DNA of 6,279 bases from Dechloromonas sp. (GCA_017302355.1 JAFLDQ010000183.1:1-6279), one strand, 5' to 3'. Counted from the first letter of the stretch, positions 1-5,815 are shown. Notes: generated by a model from the sequence alone, not told the origin. Program-made: numbers and translations.

Positions 1-1
1 A

Positions 2-478
2 ATACCGCGGATCCCGGCGGGCCGCTTCGCGAAAGGCTGCGCCCTGAATAAACCCGGTCAGCCCGGAAAGCACATTGACATATTTAGGCCGTCATATTTA
101 ACCTATAAATATCAATCTGTTACAACGTTCATTATACCCCGGTACGGCTCACCTATCGCCCCATCCGCAAAATATGTAGATGTGCTAAGTCACGAGGATT
201 GGCTATCGACCCCGAGCGGTCAATCCGCTGTTTTCAGGTACTCAGCGGGCACGGACGGCGAACCACACTGGACCAACGGCGATCTCCTGGTGGAATCGGT
301 GTATCGCTTCAAGGGACAAAGTGCCGCTGCCGTGATACTCACCGAGTTCGATTTCCCGGAACTGAACGATCAGGCCCGGCGCAAGCTCTTTGTGGGTATG
401 ACGCGAGCCCATCTCGCCGTGGAACTAGTGTTGTCGAAATCCGCGGAGAAGTGTCTCGTCAACGCTTTTGAGTCATAG
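2..478 (+). pseudogene. C-terminal fragment of a UvrD-like (superfamily 1) helicase
   Basis: The recognisable part is residues 1-98 counted from a GTG at 182. It holds a motif V-like VYRFKGQ (residues 40-46), the hydrophobic strand AAAVILTEFDF, and RRKLFVGMTRAHLAVELVLS, which carries the motif VI arginine (R75) that contacts ATP in UvrD/Rep-type and NERD-associated helicases. Such enzymes are usually 500 residues or more, so the Walker A and B motifs and most of both RecA-like domains are absent and no ATPase activity is expected. I read no stop in this frame from position 2 to 478, so the gene could continue beyond the left edge. However, the translation before about residue 1 is not helicase-like and comes from AT-rich DNA (about 60-140), which suggests a rearrangement. 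No Shine-Dalgarno sequence precedes the GTG. I call it a remnant; a 5'-partial gene is the alternative. Confidence 0.7.
75..109 (+). promoter_or_regulatory. Weak candidate promoter in AT-rich patch
   Basis: A perfect TTGACA lies at 75-80. The best -10 candidates are poor: TTAACC at 98-103 has the right 17-bp spacing but weak sequence, while TATAAA at 104-109 has good sequence but a 23-bp gap. It lies inside the open frame of the helicase fragment. It may simply reflect the AT-rich composition of 60-140. Confidence 0.2.
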
Positions 479-535
479 GCGCATCGCCAGAGCGCAAGCG
501 GCAGTCAGCATAGAAACACATTTTGTGCCACGCCA

Positions 536-562
536 GGGCTTCGACAGGCCCAGCCCGAACGG
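536..562. repeat. Dispersed intergenic repeat of the TTCGACAGGC...CCGAACGG type
   Basis: The segment contains GGGCTTCGACAGGC followed by CCAGCCCGAACGG. The ends are imperfectly self-complementary (TTCG at 540-543 against CGAA at 556-559; GGGCT at 536-540 against AGCCC at 552-556), so it can form a small hairpin. From memory, near-identical short repeats occur many times between genes in beta- and gammaproteobacterial genomes. Only one copy is visible here, so the repeat status rests on recall and not on this window. Confidence 0.45.
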
Positions 563-606
563 TGGAAATTTGATCGGCGTGCCCCAGGCCGGTTGTTAGA
601 TGCAAA

Positions 607-621
607 TATCGCTTGGCGATA
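607..621. promoter_or_regulatory. Palindromic operator O1 of higBA
   Basis: TATCGCTTGGCGATA is a 15-bp palindrome with one mismatched pair. It differs at one base from a second copy starting at 623, and the two centres are 16 bp apart. It overlaps the proposed -35 hexamer. Placement just before higBA fits autorepression by the HigA helix-turn-helix protein; the assignment to HigA is inference. Confidence 0.7.
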
Positions 622-641
622 CTATCGCCTGGCGATAACAT
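614..641 (+). promoter_or_regulatory. Promoter for higBA
   Basis: TTGGCG (614-619) as -35 and TAACAT (636-641) as -10 are separated by 16 bp. Both hexamers overlap the flanking palindromes, so a bound repressor would exclude RNA polymerase. Transcription would start around 647-649, essentially on the higB ATG, which would give a leaderless or nearly leaderless mRNA. Confidence 0.5.
623..637. promoter_or_regulatory. Palindromic operator O2 of higBA
   Basis: TATCGCCTGGCGATA is a perfect odd-centred palindrome of 15 bp and touches the proposed -10 hexamer. Together with the copy at 607-621 it forms a two-site array upstream of higB, the usual arrangement for cooperative or conditional autoregulation of toxin-antitoxin operons. 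Confidence 0.75.
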
Positions 642-648
642 TGATCAC

Positions 649-930
649 ATGATTACTTCGTTCCACAACGACGCAACGGAAAGCATCTGGCGCGGTGAGT
701 TTACCAAGAAGTTGCCCAGCCAGATTCAGGCGGTGGCGCGACGCAAACTGCGGATGGTAGCCAATGCGCGTACCCTGGAAGATTTGCGCAGCCCGCCAAA
801 TAACCGGCTGGAAGCGCTGATCGGCGATCGAGCGGGTCAGCACAGCATTCGTATCAACGATCAATGGCGGGTGTGTTTTGTGTGGAACTCCGGGCACGCG
901 GAACGTGTCGAGGTTTGCGACTACCACTGA
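649..930 (+). CDS. higB: HigB-family toxin (RelE/ParE fold mRNA interferase)
   Basis: The product is 93 residues, the usual size for HigB of the plasmid maintenance killer type. HigB toxins are ribosome-dependent ribonucleases that cut translated mRNA and are neutralised by HigA. Diagnostic sequence is RLEALIGDRAGQHSIRINDQWRVCF (about residues 53-77, including R61, R68 and the W73-R74 pair) and the C-terminal VEVCDYH, whose final Tyr-His is conserved in the family. I chose ATG 649 because the family begins near MI..F and because the in-frame TTG at 613 would put both operators inside the coding region. No Shine-Dalgarno sequence is visible before the ATG, and the predicted transcript starts almost at the codon, so translation may be leaderless. 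It is cotranscribed with higA 9 bp downstream; toxin first is the normal order for this family. It looks intact. Confidence 0.93.
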   Translation: MITSFHNDATESIWRGEFTKKLPSQIQAVARRKLRMVANARTLEDLRSPPNNRLEALIGDRAGQHSIRINDQWRVCFVWNSGHAERVEVCDYH

Positions 931-939
931 GGAGGCATC

Positions 940-1230
940 ATGGACAAGCTGCCCAACATTCACCCCGGCGAAGTGCTCAAGGAAGAATTTCTTGAGCCGC
1001 TGGGCATTACCCCCTACCGCCTGGCTAAAGCCATCGGCGTGCAGCCGATTCGGATTGGTGAAATCTGCGCCGGACGGCGTGCTGTAACAGCAGATACCGC
1101 CTTGCGCCTCTCGCGGGCACTGGGCACGACACCGGGTTTTTGGCTGGGCTTGCAAGCCGACTACGACACGGAGGAAATTGAGCGCGTGCACGGGGATCGG
1201 TTGAGCAAGATTCAATTGCTGGCGGCATAG
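940..1230 (+). CDS. higA: HigA-family antitoxin (XRE helix-turn-helix)
   Basis: The product is 96 residues. It starts with the family hallmark HPGEVLKEEFLEPLGIT (residues 8-24), then a helix-turn-helix (about residues 24-65, TPYRLAKAIGVQPIRIGEIC followed by the recognition and wing region), then the conserved TPGFWLGLQADYD (64-76). HigA binds and silences HigB and represses the operon by binding palindromes in its promoter; the two 15-bp palindromes at 607-637 are the likely targets. The ATG at 940 has a strong Shine-Dalgarno GGAGG at 931-935, directly after the higB stop codon. This contrasts with the missing site before higB and would favour antitoxin synthesis. No damage is seen. Confidence 0.95.
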   Translation: MDKLPNIHPGEVLKEEFLEPLGITPYRLAKAIGVQPIRIGEICAGRRAVTADTALRLSRALGTTPGFWLGLQADYDTEEIERVHGDRLSKIQLLAA

Positions 1231-1255
1231 ATGGCCCGCTGAAAACGTAGGCAAA

Positions 1256-1546
1256 ATGACCGCCAGAGAACTCGAAACCGCGCTGCTAGCCCGGTGTGCC
1301 GCCGTTGCGCGGGAAGTTGCGCCGACCGCGCAAGATCAGCGCGAGGCCAACGTGTTCCGGTTGGCAGCGACAGTCGTCCGCTCACGCTTCCCTCGCGAGT
1401 CCGCCAGCCTGAGGCGGGCGAGCGAGCAATATTTTGCCGCGCATCCCGATGAACGGCTGGCGCCGGGCGATGTCATCAGGAATGGCTGGGTTCCGGGTCT
1501 ACCGCGTCTGCGCGACATGCTGAGCCATCGGCTTTGTGGGCGCTGA
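1256..1546 (+). CDS. Unrecognised small protein upstream of a nucleotidyltransferase gene
   Basis: I do not recognise this 96-residue protein. It is soluble-looking, alpha-helical and Arg/Ala-rich, with no signal peptide or membrane segment. Its C-terminal third contains HPDERLAPGDVIRNGWVPGLPRLRDML. ATG 1256 follows a weak GTAGG (1247-1251) and lies 25 bp after the higA stop. Its own stop is followed after 4 bp by the ATG of the DUF6036-like gene, so the two are surely cotranscribed and perhaps functionally paired. In toxin-antitoxin or abortive-infection pairs with a nucleotidyltransferase partner, the small upstream gene is often the antitoxin; applying that here is inference only. It may be cotranscribed from the higBA promoter, since no separate promoter is evident. 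Confidence 0.7.
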   Translation: MTARELETALLARCAAVAREVAPTAQDQREANVFRLAATVVRSRFPRESASLRRASEQYFAAHPDERLAPGDVIRNGWVPGLPRLRDMLSHRLCGR

Positions 1547-1550
1547 AACC

Positions 1551-1811
1551 ATGCCGACGAACCAGGTATTCCATACTCACACCGCCTTGGCAGATGGTCT
1601 GAAAGCGCTTTTCAAGCAACTTGAAGAGCGCCTTTCACTGCGCAGCCCCATCGATGCGTATCTGGCGGGTGGGATGGCCGTTCATCTCTACACGGCAAGT
1701 CGTGTCACGACCGACGTCGATGCCGAATTCGCCAGCCGCCTTTATATCCCGAGTGACCTCATTGTTGACGTTACGCTGGAAGATGGAACGCGCGAGTCGG
1801 TCTATTTGTAA
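1551..1811 (+). pseudogene. Truncated DUF6036-type nucleotidyltransferase, interrupted by IS66
   Basis: The 86-residue N-terminal fragment contains DAYLAGGMAVHLYT (35-48), with the nucleotidyltransferase glycine pair G40-G41, and TTDVDAEF (53-60), with the metal-binding Asp pair D55/D57. This is the AbiEii/DUF6036-like arrangement. Full-length relatives are roughly twice as long, and the sequence stops abruptly in a conserved strand (TLEDGTRESVYL). The frame then hits a TAA at 1809-1811 that belongs to the GTAACC start of the IS66 terminus. ATG 1551 is preferred over GTG 1536, which would overlap the upstream gene. Lost residues include the rest of the catalytic domain, so activity is unlikely. 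The 3' half is not in this window. Family identity is from recognisable motifs; the DUF number is my best recollection. Confidence 0.8.
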
Positions 1812-1848
1812 CCGTCCGGTTATCACCGCCTATCGGAGTACAGAGGAA

Positions 1849-3394
1849 TCAGGCAGGAGAGGATGGGTTGGCTGGCTGAGCAATTTGCGCAGCGACGTTC
1901 CACGGCAGCAAGTCGCTGACGCGGTTGACCGGGTAATCCGCGATGCGCGCAATGACGAAACGCAGATAAGCCTCGGAATCAAGCCCGTTGAGTCTGGCCG
2001 AGCCGATCAGGCTGTAGAGTGCCGCGGCCCGTTCGCCGCCGGCATCCGATCCGGCGAACAAGAAGTTCTTTCGCCCCAGCGCCACGGCGCGCAATGCCCG
2101 TTCAGCGGCGTTGTTGTCGATCTCGATCCGTCCATCCGAAATGTAGCGGATCAACGCCTGCCAATGATTCAGGGCATAGCCGATGGCGCTTGCCAGTCCG
2201 GATTTCTGCGAGAGCTGTCGTCGGGTATCGAGCAGCCAGACATGAAATGCATCGAGGATCGGTTTCGCCCGTGCCCGTCCTTGTTGCCGGATATCGGGGG
2301 GTTTGCCACGCAGTTCGCCCTCGATGGCATACAAGGCAGCGATGCGCTGCAGTGCCTCGGTGGCGATGGGCGAACCCTGCGCCTGATGAATCTCGAAGAA
2401 CTTGCGCCGGGCATGGGCCCAACAGGCGGCTTCAAGAATGTCACCCCGGGCGTACAAGGCATCAAAGCCGGCAAAGGCATCCGCCTGGAGAATCCCCTGA
2501 AAGGATTTCAGGTGGCCCTGGGGATGTCCGCCCTGGCGATTCGGTGAGTAGGCAAACCAGACCGCCGGTGCGCTGGCATCGCCCGCCGGTCGATCGTCGC
2601 GGACATAGGTCCACAGGCGTCCCGTCTTGGTCTTGCCCTCGCCTGGGGCAAGCACCGGCACGGGCGTATCGTCGGCATGAATCTTCGTCCCACCCAGGAC
2701 ATGCTGCTGCAGGTGATTGACCAGCGGGCGCAACAGCGCCGCGCATTGTTCCCACCCAATCGGCCAGCGTCGAGCGTTCCAGATCGACACCTTCGCGGGC
2801 ATAGATGCCACTCTGCCGGTACAGGGGAAGATGATCGGCGTACTTGGCCACCAGGACATGGGCCAGCAAGCCCGGGCCGGCCAGGCCCCGGGCAATTGGC
2901 CGGCTGACGGCAGGGGCCTGGACCATCGTGTCGCAACGCCCGCAGGCCAGCTTGGGCCGGACATGGCGGATCACCTTGAAACTGGCCGGGATATAGTCGA
3001 GGACTTCCGAGACATCTTCACCCAGAGACTTCAGGTGACCGCCACAATCCGGGCAGCACGCCGGTTCGGGTTCGTGCACCACGGTTTCCCGAGGCAGATG
3101 GTCGGGGAGCGGTTTGCGAACCGGCTGACGACCCGCTTCCTTCGGCGGCACCGTTGCCGGGGTGACGGTGCGTTCAGCTTGGGCAGCTTCGAGTTCCTCA
3201 AGGGAGAATTCGAGTTGCCCGAGCATCTCGTCGATCTTCTCGGATCGCTGACCGAACTGCAGGCGCCGGAGCTTGGCGATGACCAGTTTGAGATGTTCGA
3301 TTTCGGCATCCCGCTCGGCGAGCAGGCTTTGTTGCGCCAGAATCATCGCCTGCAGGGCATCGGTGTCTCGGGGCAGACTTGCGGGACTGTTCAT
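1849..3394 (-). pseudogene. tnpC: IS66 transposase TnpC, frameshifted
   Basis: Reading ATG 3394-3392 downward and skipping one base at 2749 restores a 514-residue IS66 DDE transposase, normal length for the family. In order: an N-terminal coiled-coil (about 12-75), an IS66 zinc-binding region (C114-C117 in CCPDCGG and C151-C154 in CGRCD), then the DDE domain with HADDT (D241/D242), LQADAFAGF (D305), CWAHARRKF (about 324-332) and NNAAERALR (E431). Near residue 215 the family sequence DWVGQCAALL is broken because the minus strand reads GTGGGAACAATGC where GTGGGACAATGC is expected. The unshifted frame runs 95 unrelated residues to a stop at 2462. IS66 tnpC is not known to need programmed frameshifting, so this is either decay or a sequencing or assembly error. 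Confidence 0.9.
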
Positions 3395-3420
3395 GCCACG
3401 AGTCTACGCGCTTCGCTGTG

Positions 3421-3452
3421 CTGTTAACAGCCCTGTTTACAAAGGTTTACAA
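3421..3452. repeat. Tandem GTTTACAA pair and palindrome in the tnpB-tnpC spacer
   Basis: GTTTACAA occurs at 3435-3442 and again at 3445-3452, offset by exactly 10 bp (one helical turn). Beside it is the perfect 10-bp palindrome CTGTTAACAG at 3421-3430. All lie in the 62-bp gap between the tnpB stop and tnpC start. On the minus strand TTGTAAAC could serve as a -35 for tnpC or as a protein-binding site. The function is unknown. Confidence 0.4.
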
Positions 3453-3456
3453 TAAT

Positions 3457-3801
3457 TCACCCGGCACGCTCCGGGTGCCAGCTGCGGCTTGGCCGCCGCC
3501 AGTCGATGCCTTCGAGGAGCATGGAGAGTTGGGCCGCGCTCAGGTGAATCGAACCTTCCATGGCCTGCGGCCAGATGAATCGGCCACGTTCCAGACGTTT
3601 GGCAAACAGGCACAGGCCGTCGCCATCCCACCACAGCAATTTGACCAGATCGCCGCGTCGACCGCGAAAGACGAAGACGTGCCCGGCGAAGGGGTCGGCG
3701 ACCAGTTTCTCCTGCACAACCGCGGCCAGGCCATCGAAACCCCGACGCATGTCGGTGCTGCCGGCGGCGAGCCAGATGCGGGTGCCGGACGGGATGATCA
3801 T
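3457..3801 (-). CDS. tnpB: IS66 accessory protein TnpB (Orf2)
   Basis: The product is 114 residues, matching the usual 110-120 of IS66 Orf2. It begins [20 protein letters not shown] and contains the strongly conserved [20 protein letters not shown] and ERGRFIWP. TnpB is required for efficient IS66 transposition, but its biochemical role is not settled. I chose ATG 3801 because family homology begins there; the frame is open further upstream to 3879, but that part comes from the tnpA tail and ISL3 sequence. The ATG overlaps the tnpA stop as ATGA, indicating translational coupling in the original element. The gene itself appears intact, but its operon has lost its upstream promoter and most of tnpA. 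Confidence 0.95.
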   Translation of the reverse strand: MIIPSGTRIWLAAGSTDMRRGFDGLAAVVQEKLVADPFAGHVFVFRGRRGDLVKLLWWDGDGLCLFAKRLERGRFIWPQAMEGSIHLSAAQLSMLLEGIDWRRPSRSWHPERAG

Positions 3802-3840
3802 GACTGCCGCAATGCCGCCAGAACACGGCACAGCGTTTCG
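3798..3840 (-). pseudogene. tnpA: Last 13 codons of IS66 tnpA
   Basis: On the minus strand 3839-3798 reads [13 protein letters not shown] followed by TGA, a typical IS66 Orf1 C-terminus, with the stop overlapping the tnpB start (ATGA). Everything upstream, including the helix-turn-helix domain, is replaced by the ISL3 terminus at 3841. This small tail shows that ISL3 lies inside tnpA and not beside the IS66 element. Confidence 0.8.
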
Positions 3841-3865
3841 GGCTCTTCCGGTAATTCCTACGGTA
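3841..3865 (+). repeat. ISL3 terminal inverted repeat (transposase 3' side)
   Basis: GGCTCTTCCGGTAATTCCTA plus CGGTA. It matches the reverse complement of 5223-5247 at 24 of 25 positions, the mismatch being at position 17 (C here, T there). The match decays after base 25. Confidence 0.95.
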
Positions 3866-3882
3866 GACATCCTGCTCATGGA

Positions 3883-5151
3883 TCATGACGTTGATAAAGC
3901 GACATAGAGGAAGGACGGGGAGTCCGGAGTGTTGAGCTGGAAGATTTTGAGCTTGAAGTACTCGGTATCCCGCAAGCCGCGAGCCCGCTTCCTGAGTAGA
4001 CCGATGCTGACGTTTCCGGCCTCCAGCCGGGCGGTGGTGATTGGATGCGCCGCGTAGTTGCAGATGCCGGTACGGTGAGACTGCAAGGTCTTCACGAAGG
4101 CGGAGAGGCCGGTGATCTTGGCGGCCTGGGCCATGCCGCACCAGTCGTTGAGGCGGGCCGCCATCTCGGTGGGGGTGGCGGGCCGCTGCCACAGCAGCTG
4201 GAGTTGTTCCTTGAGCGTGTAGAGGGCCAACAAGGAGGCGTTCTGCGCCAACAATTGATCGAGCCGCCCCTGGTCGGATTCCTTGAGGGTGCCGCGGTTG
4301 GAGAGCAAGAGGTAGAGGCTGCCCTTGATAGCTGCCTGGCCGGTCAGGTCATTGAGCTTCTTCGCTTCCCTGAACTCGGCCCGGCGGCAGTCGCGGATCA
4401 CCTTGCTGAACATCTGCATGACGTGGAAGCGGTCGAAGACAAGCGCGGCGTGGGGCAGGCTTTTTTGCACGGCGGCGATGTAGGCCAGCCCCATGTCGAG
4501 GGCGACGGCCTCGATGCCCTGGGCGCACTCGTCCGACAGGGCGTCGAGGAAATCCAGCAGGACGGACGAGTCACGTCCCTCCTTCACCCACAGGATGCGG
4601 CCGTAACGCGCCCCGGGCGTCAGGTCATAGACCAGGGTGAAGTAACTCTGGCCCTTGGCCCGCGCCACCTCGTCGACACCCAGGTAACGGATACCGGAAA
4701 GCGTTTGCGGGCGCGGCGGCTCGATCGTCTCCGTCAGATGAGCGCACTCGATCGCCTTGACCGAATCCCAGGACAGCCCCGTATGGCGCGCTACCACCGC
4801 AATCGGCATGTGCCTCGCCATCCCGGCAATCAGCCGCGCCAGACGCCGGGTCACCCGGGCGCCAGGGGCCACAAAGGGCAGCGCCTCAACCCGCACCTGA
4901 CCGGGCGAGACGAAGGTCTCGGCGTATTCGATCTCCACCTCGCATGGCCGGCCGAACATGGGCACATCCAGCACGGTGCGCCGCAGCAGGCGATTGACGC
5001 CGCCTCGCCGTCGTGTCCGGTGATCCACCGGCCGACGACGACGGTCCCGGTCGCACACGATGCGCACCCGCCCGCTGGCTTCGTCCATCACAACTTCCTT
5101 GATCACCTGCCCCTCAAGCCCGAAAATCCCTGCCGGGATGACCGCTCCCAT
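3883..5151 (-). CDS. tnp: ISL3-family transposase (DDE_Tnp_ISL3)
   Basis: The product is 422 residues, full length for the family. The N-terminal third (about 10-135) corresponds to the zinc-finger and DNA-binding region, with a helix-turn-helix-like MPIAVVARHTGLSWDSVKAI at 115-134. The catalytic domain follows: GVDEVARAKG (D160), ALDMGLAYIAAVQ (D219), VFDRFHVMQMF (D240), and ITTARLEAGN (E377) leading into the family C-terminal block RKRARGLRDTEYFKLKIFQ. D160, D219 and E377 are the likely DDE triad. Only one cysteine (C33) remains where ISL3 zinc fingers usually have CxxC pairs. ATG 5151 leaves 96 bp to the right terminus; Met22 (5088) is a less likely start because GLEGQVIKEVV before it resembles the family. 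No frameshift or internal stop is present, so it is probably active. Confidence 0.95.
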   Translation of the reverse strand: MGAVIPAGIFGLEGQVIKEVVMDEASGRVRIVCDRDRRRRPVDHRTRRRGGVNRLLRRTVLDVPMFGRPCEVEIEYAETFVSPGQVRVEALPFVAPGARVTRRLARLIAGMARHMPIAVVARHTGLSWDSVKAIECAHLTETIEPPRPQTLSGIRYLGVDEVARAKGQSYFTLVYDLTPGARYGRILWVKEGRDSSVLLDFLDALSDECAQGIEAVALDMGLAYIAAVQKSLPHAALVFDRFHVMQMFSKVIRDCRRAEFREAKKLNDLTGQAAIKGSLYLLLSNRGTLKESDQGRLDQLLAQNASLLALYTLKEQLQLLWQRPATPTEMAARLNDWCGMAQAAKITGLSAFVKTLQSHRTGICNYAAHPITTARLEAGNVSIGLLRKRARGLRDTEYFKLKIFQLNTPDSPSFLYVALSTS

Positions 5152-5222
5152 ATCCTGTACCTGCCCGCGTCGTCGAAAAACCGTGTAGATACACGATCTC
5201 CGGGGTGTCGGTCATCTATTCT

Positions 5223-5247
5223 TACCGTAGAAATTACCGGAAGAGCC
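5223..5247 (-). repeat. ISL3 terminal inverted repeat (transposase 5' side)
   Basis: Read on the minus strand this is GGCTCTTCCGGTAATTTCTA plus CGGTA, pairing with 3841-3865 with one mismatch in 25. The outermost base is 5247; the next bases (5248 on) already read as the NYN gene frame. Confidence 0.95.
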
Positions 5248-5815
5248 TAAAAATGCCACGGACAGTACGTTAATCATCGATGCAATGGACTTACTCTACA
5301 CGCGGAAATTCGATGGGTTTTGTCTGATTACAAGCGACAGTGATTTCACTGGTCTGGCAATGCGCTTACGAGAAGAGGGACTCACTGTTCTAGGCTTCGG
5401 CGAAAAGAAAACGCCAGATGCCTTTCGCAATGCTTGCCATAAATTTGTCTTTACTGAAGTTCTTCGTCCAAGTGCCATAACCGAACCCTCTGCATCGGTT
5501 AGAAAGACCGAAAATGATCAAAAATCGGCTCCAGTTCAATTTGTTGAGGTTGCAGAAACGAAACAAGAATTCCCTAAGAAATTTATCCTAGCCGCACTTG
5601 AACAATCGAGTGACGATACTGGATGGGCGCATTTAGGTACTTTCGGTAGCTACCTCACCAAGCTTCAACCCGATTTTGACTCTAGGCTTTACGGCTACAA
5701 GAAGCTGTCCGATCTTGTCAAAGCCAAGACAGAACTCTTTGTAACCGAAGAACGACAGGCTCCGGGATCAACACAAAAAGTTCTGTATCTTCGTGCAACA
5801 AAAATAGATCAATGA
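5248..5815 (+). pseudogene. 5'-truncated NYN-domain protein with OST-HTH/LOTUS domain
   Basis: From 5249 the frame reads KNATDSTLIIDAMDLLYT, the second NYN (PIN-like) motif of LabA/limkain-type proteins, and continues with FCLITSDSDF (third acidic motif, D18/D20 from ATG 5285), TVLGFGEKKTP, an acidic/polar linker (about 62-95), and an OST-HTH/LOTUS domain (about 95-172: FILAALEQSSDDTGWAHLGT, YGYKKLSDLV, VLYLR). NYN proteins are predicted metal-dependent ribonucleases; the LOTUS domain is thought to bind RNA. The first motif with its LIDADN-type Asp (roughly 70 residues) is absent, removed at the ISL3 end, so catalysis should be lost. ATG 5285 has no Shine-Dalgarno sequence and is an internal Met. 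GC content (roughly 45%, judged by eye over parts of the gene) is well below that of its neighbours. The stop overlaps the vapC stop. Confidence 0.88.

Larger units (their letters stand above)
1808..3840 (-). mobile_element. IS66-family element remnant (tnpC-side end kept, tnpA-side end lost)
   Basis: About 2.03 kb carry tnpC, tnpB and the last codons of tnpA in the normal IS66 order, read on the minus strand. The outer terminus lies at about 1808, where the nucleotidyltransferase homology stops and GTAACCGTCCGGTTATC begins; IS66 termini typically begin with GTAA. It includes a 6-bp inverted repeat (TAACCG 1809-1814, CGGTTA 1817-1822). The opposite terminus and about 90 codons of tnpA are missing because ISL3 abuts at 3841. 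With one end lost and tnpC frameshifted, the element cannot move by itself. The exact base of the boundary is uncertain by 1-2 bp, and the target duplication cannot be checked. Confidence 0.85.
3841..5247 (-). mobile_element. Complete ISL3-family insertion sequence, 1407 bp
   Basis: The element is bounded by terminal inverted repeats starting GGCTCTTCCGG, the signature of ISL3 termini, and contains a single intact transposase gene on the minus strand. Its size is typical (1.3-1.5 kb). ISL3 elements normally create an 8-bp target duplication, but the flanks differ: GCGTTTCG (3833-3840) on the left and TAAAAATG (5248-5255) on the right. The flanks also belong to two different broken genes (IS66 tnpA and a NYN-domain gene), so the locus was rearranged after, or through, ISL3 insertion. 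Confidence 0.95.

Noticed and set aside
595..601. GTTAGAT matching an integron attC core (GTTRRRY) upstream of higBA
   Set aside because: I found no matching RYYYAAC core upstream at a suitable distance, no attC-like stem, and no second site after higA, so a cassette origin is not supported.
613..648. In-frame TTG at 613 as an earlier higB start
   Set aside because: It would place the operators and -10 inside the coding sequence and adds residues absent from HigB proteins.
622..1254. Minus-strand open frame of 210 codons opposite higBA
   Set aside because: Antisense to two clearly recognised genes, with no family-like motifs.
1621..2547. Long plus-strand open frame of 308 codons over the IS66 region
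   Set aside because: It starts inside the nucleotidyltransferase gene in another frame and then runs antisense to tnpC; the translation resembles no protein and is explained by GC-rich antisense frames.
3802..3879. N-terminal extension of tnpB to 3879
   Set aside because: The extra 26 codons derive from the tnpA tail and the ISL3 terminus; IS66 Orf2 homology starts at ATG 3801.
4045..5250. Plus-strand open frame of 401 codons antisense to the ISL3 transposase
   Set aside because: A shadow of the GC-rich transposase gene; low-complexity His/Gly/Arg-rich translation with no recognisable domain.
5253..5273. ATG at 5253 with GGAAGAG upstream in the ISL3 end, as a possible new start for the NYN fragment
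   Set aside because: The ATG is out of the NYN frame and meets TAA after six codons.
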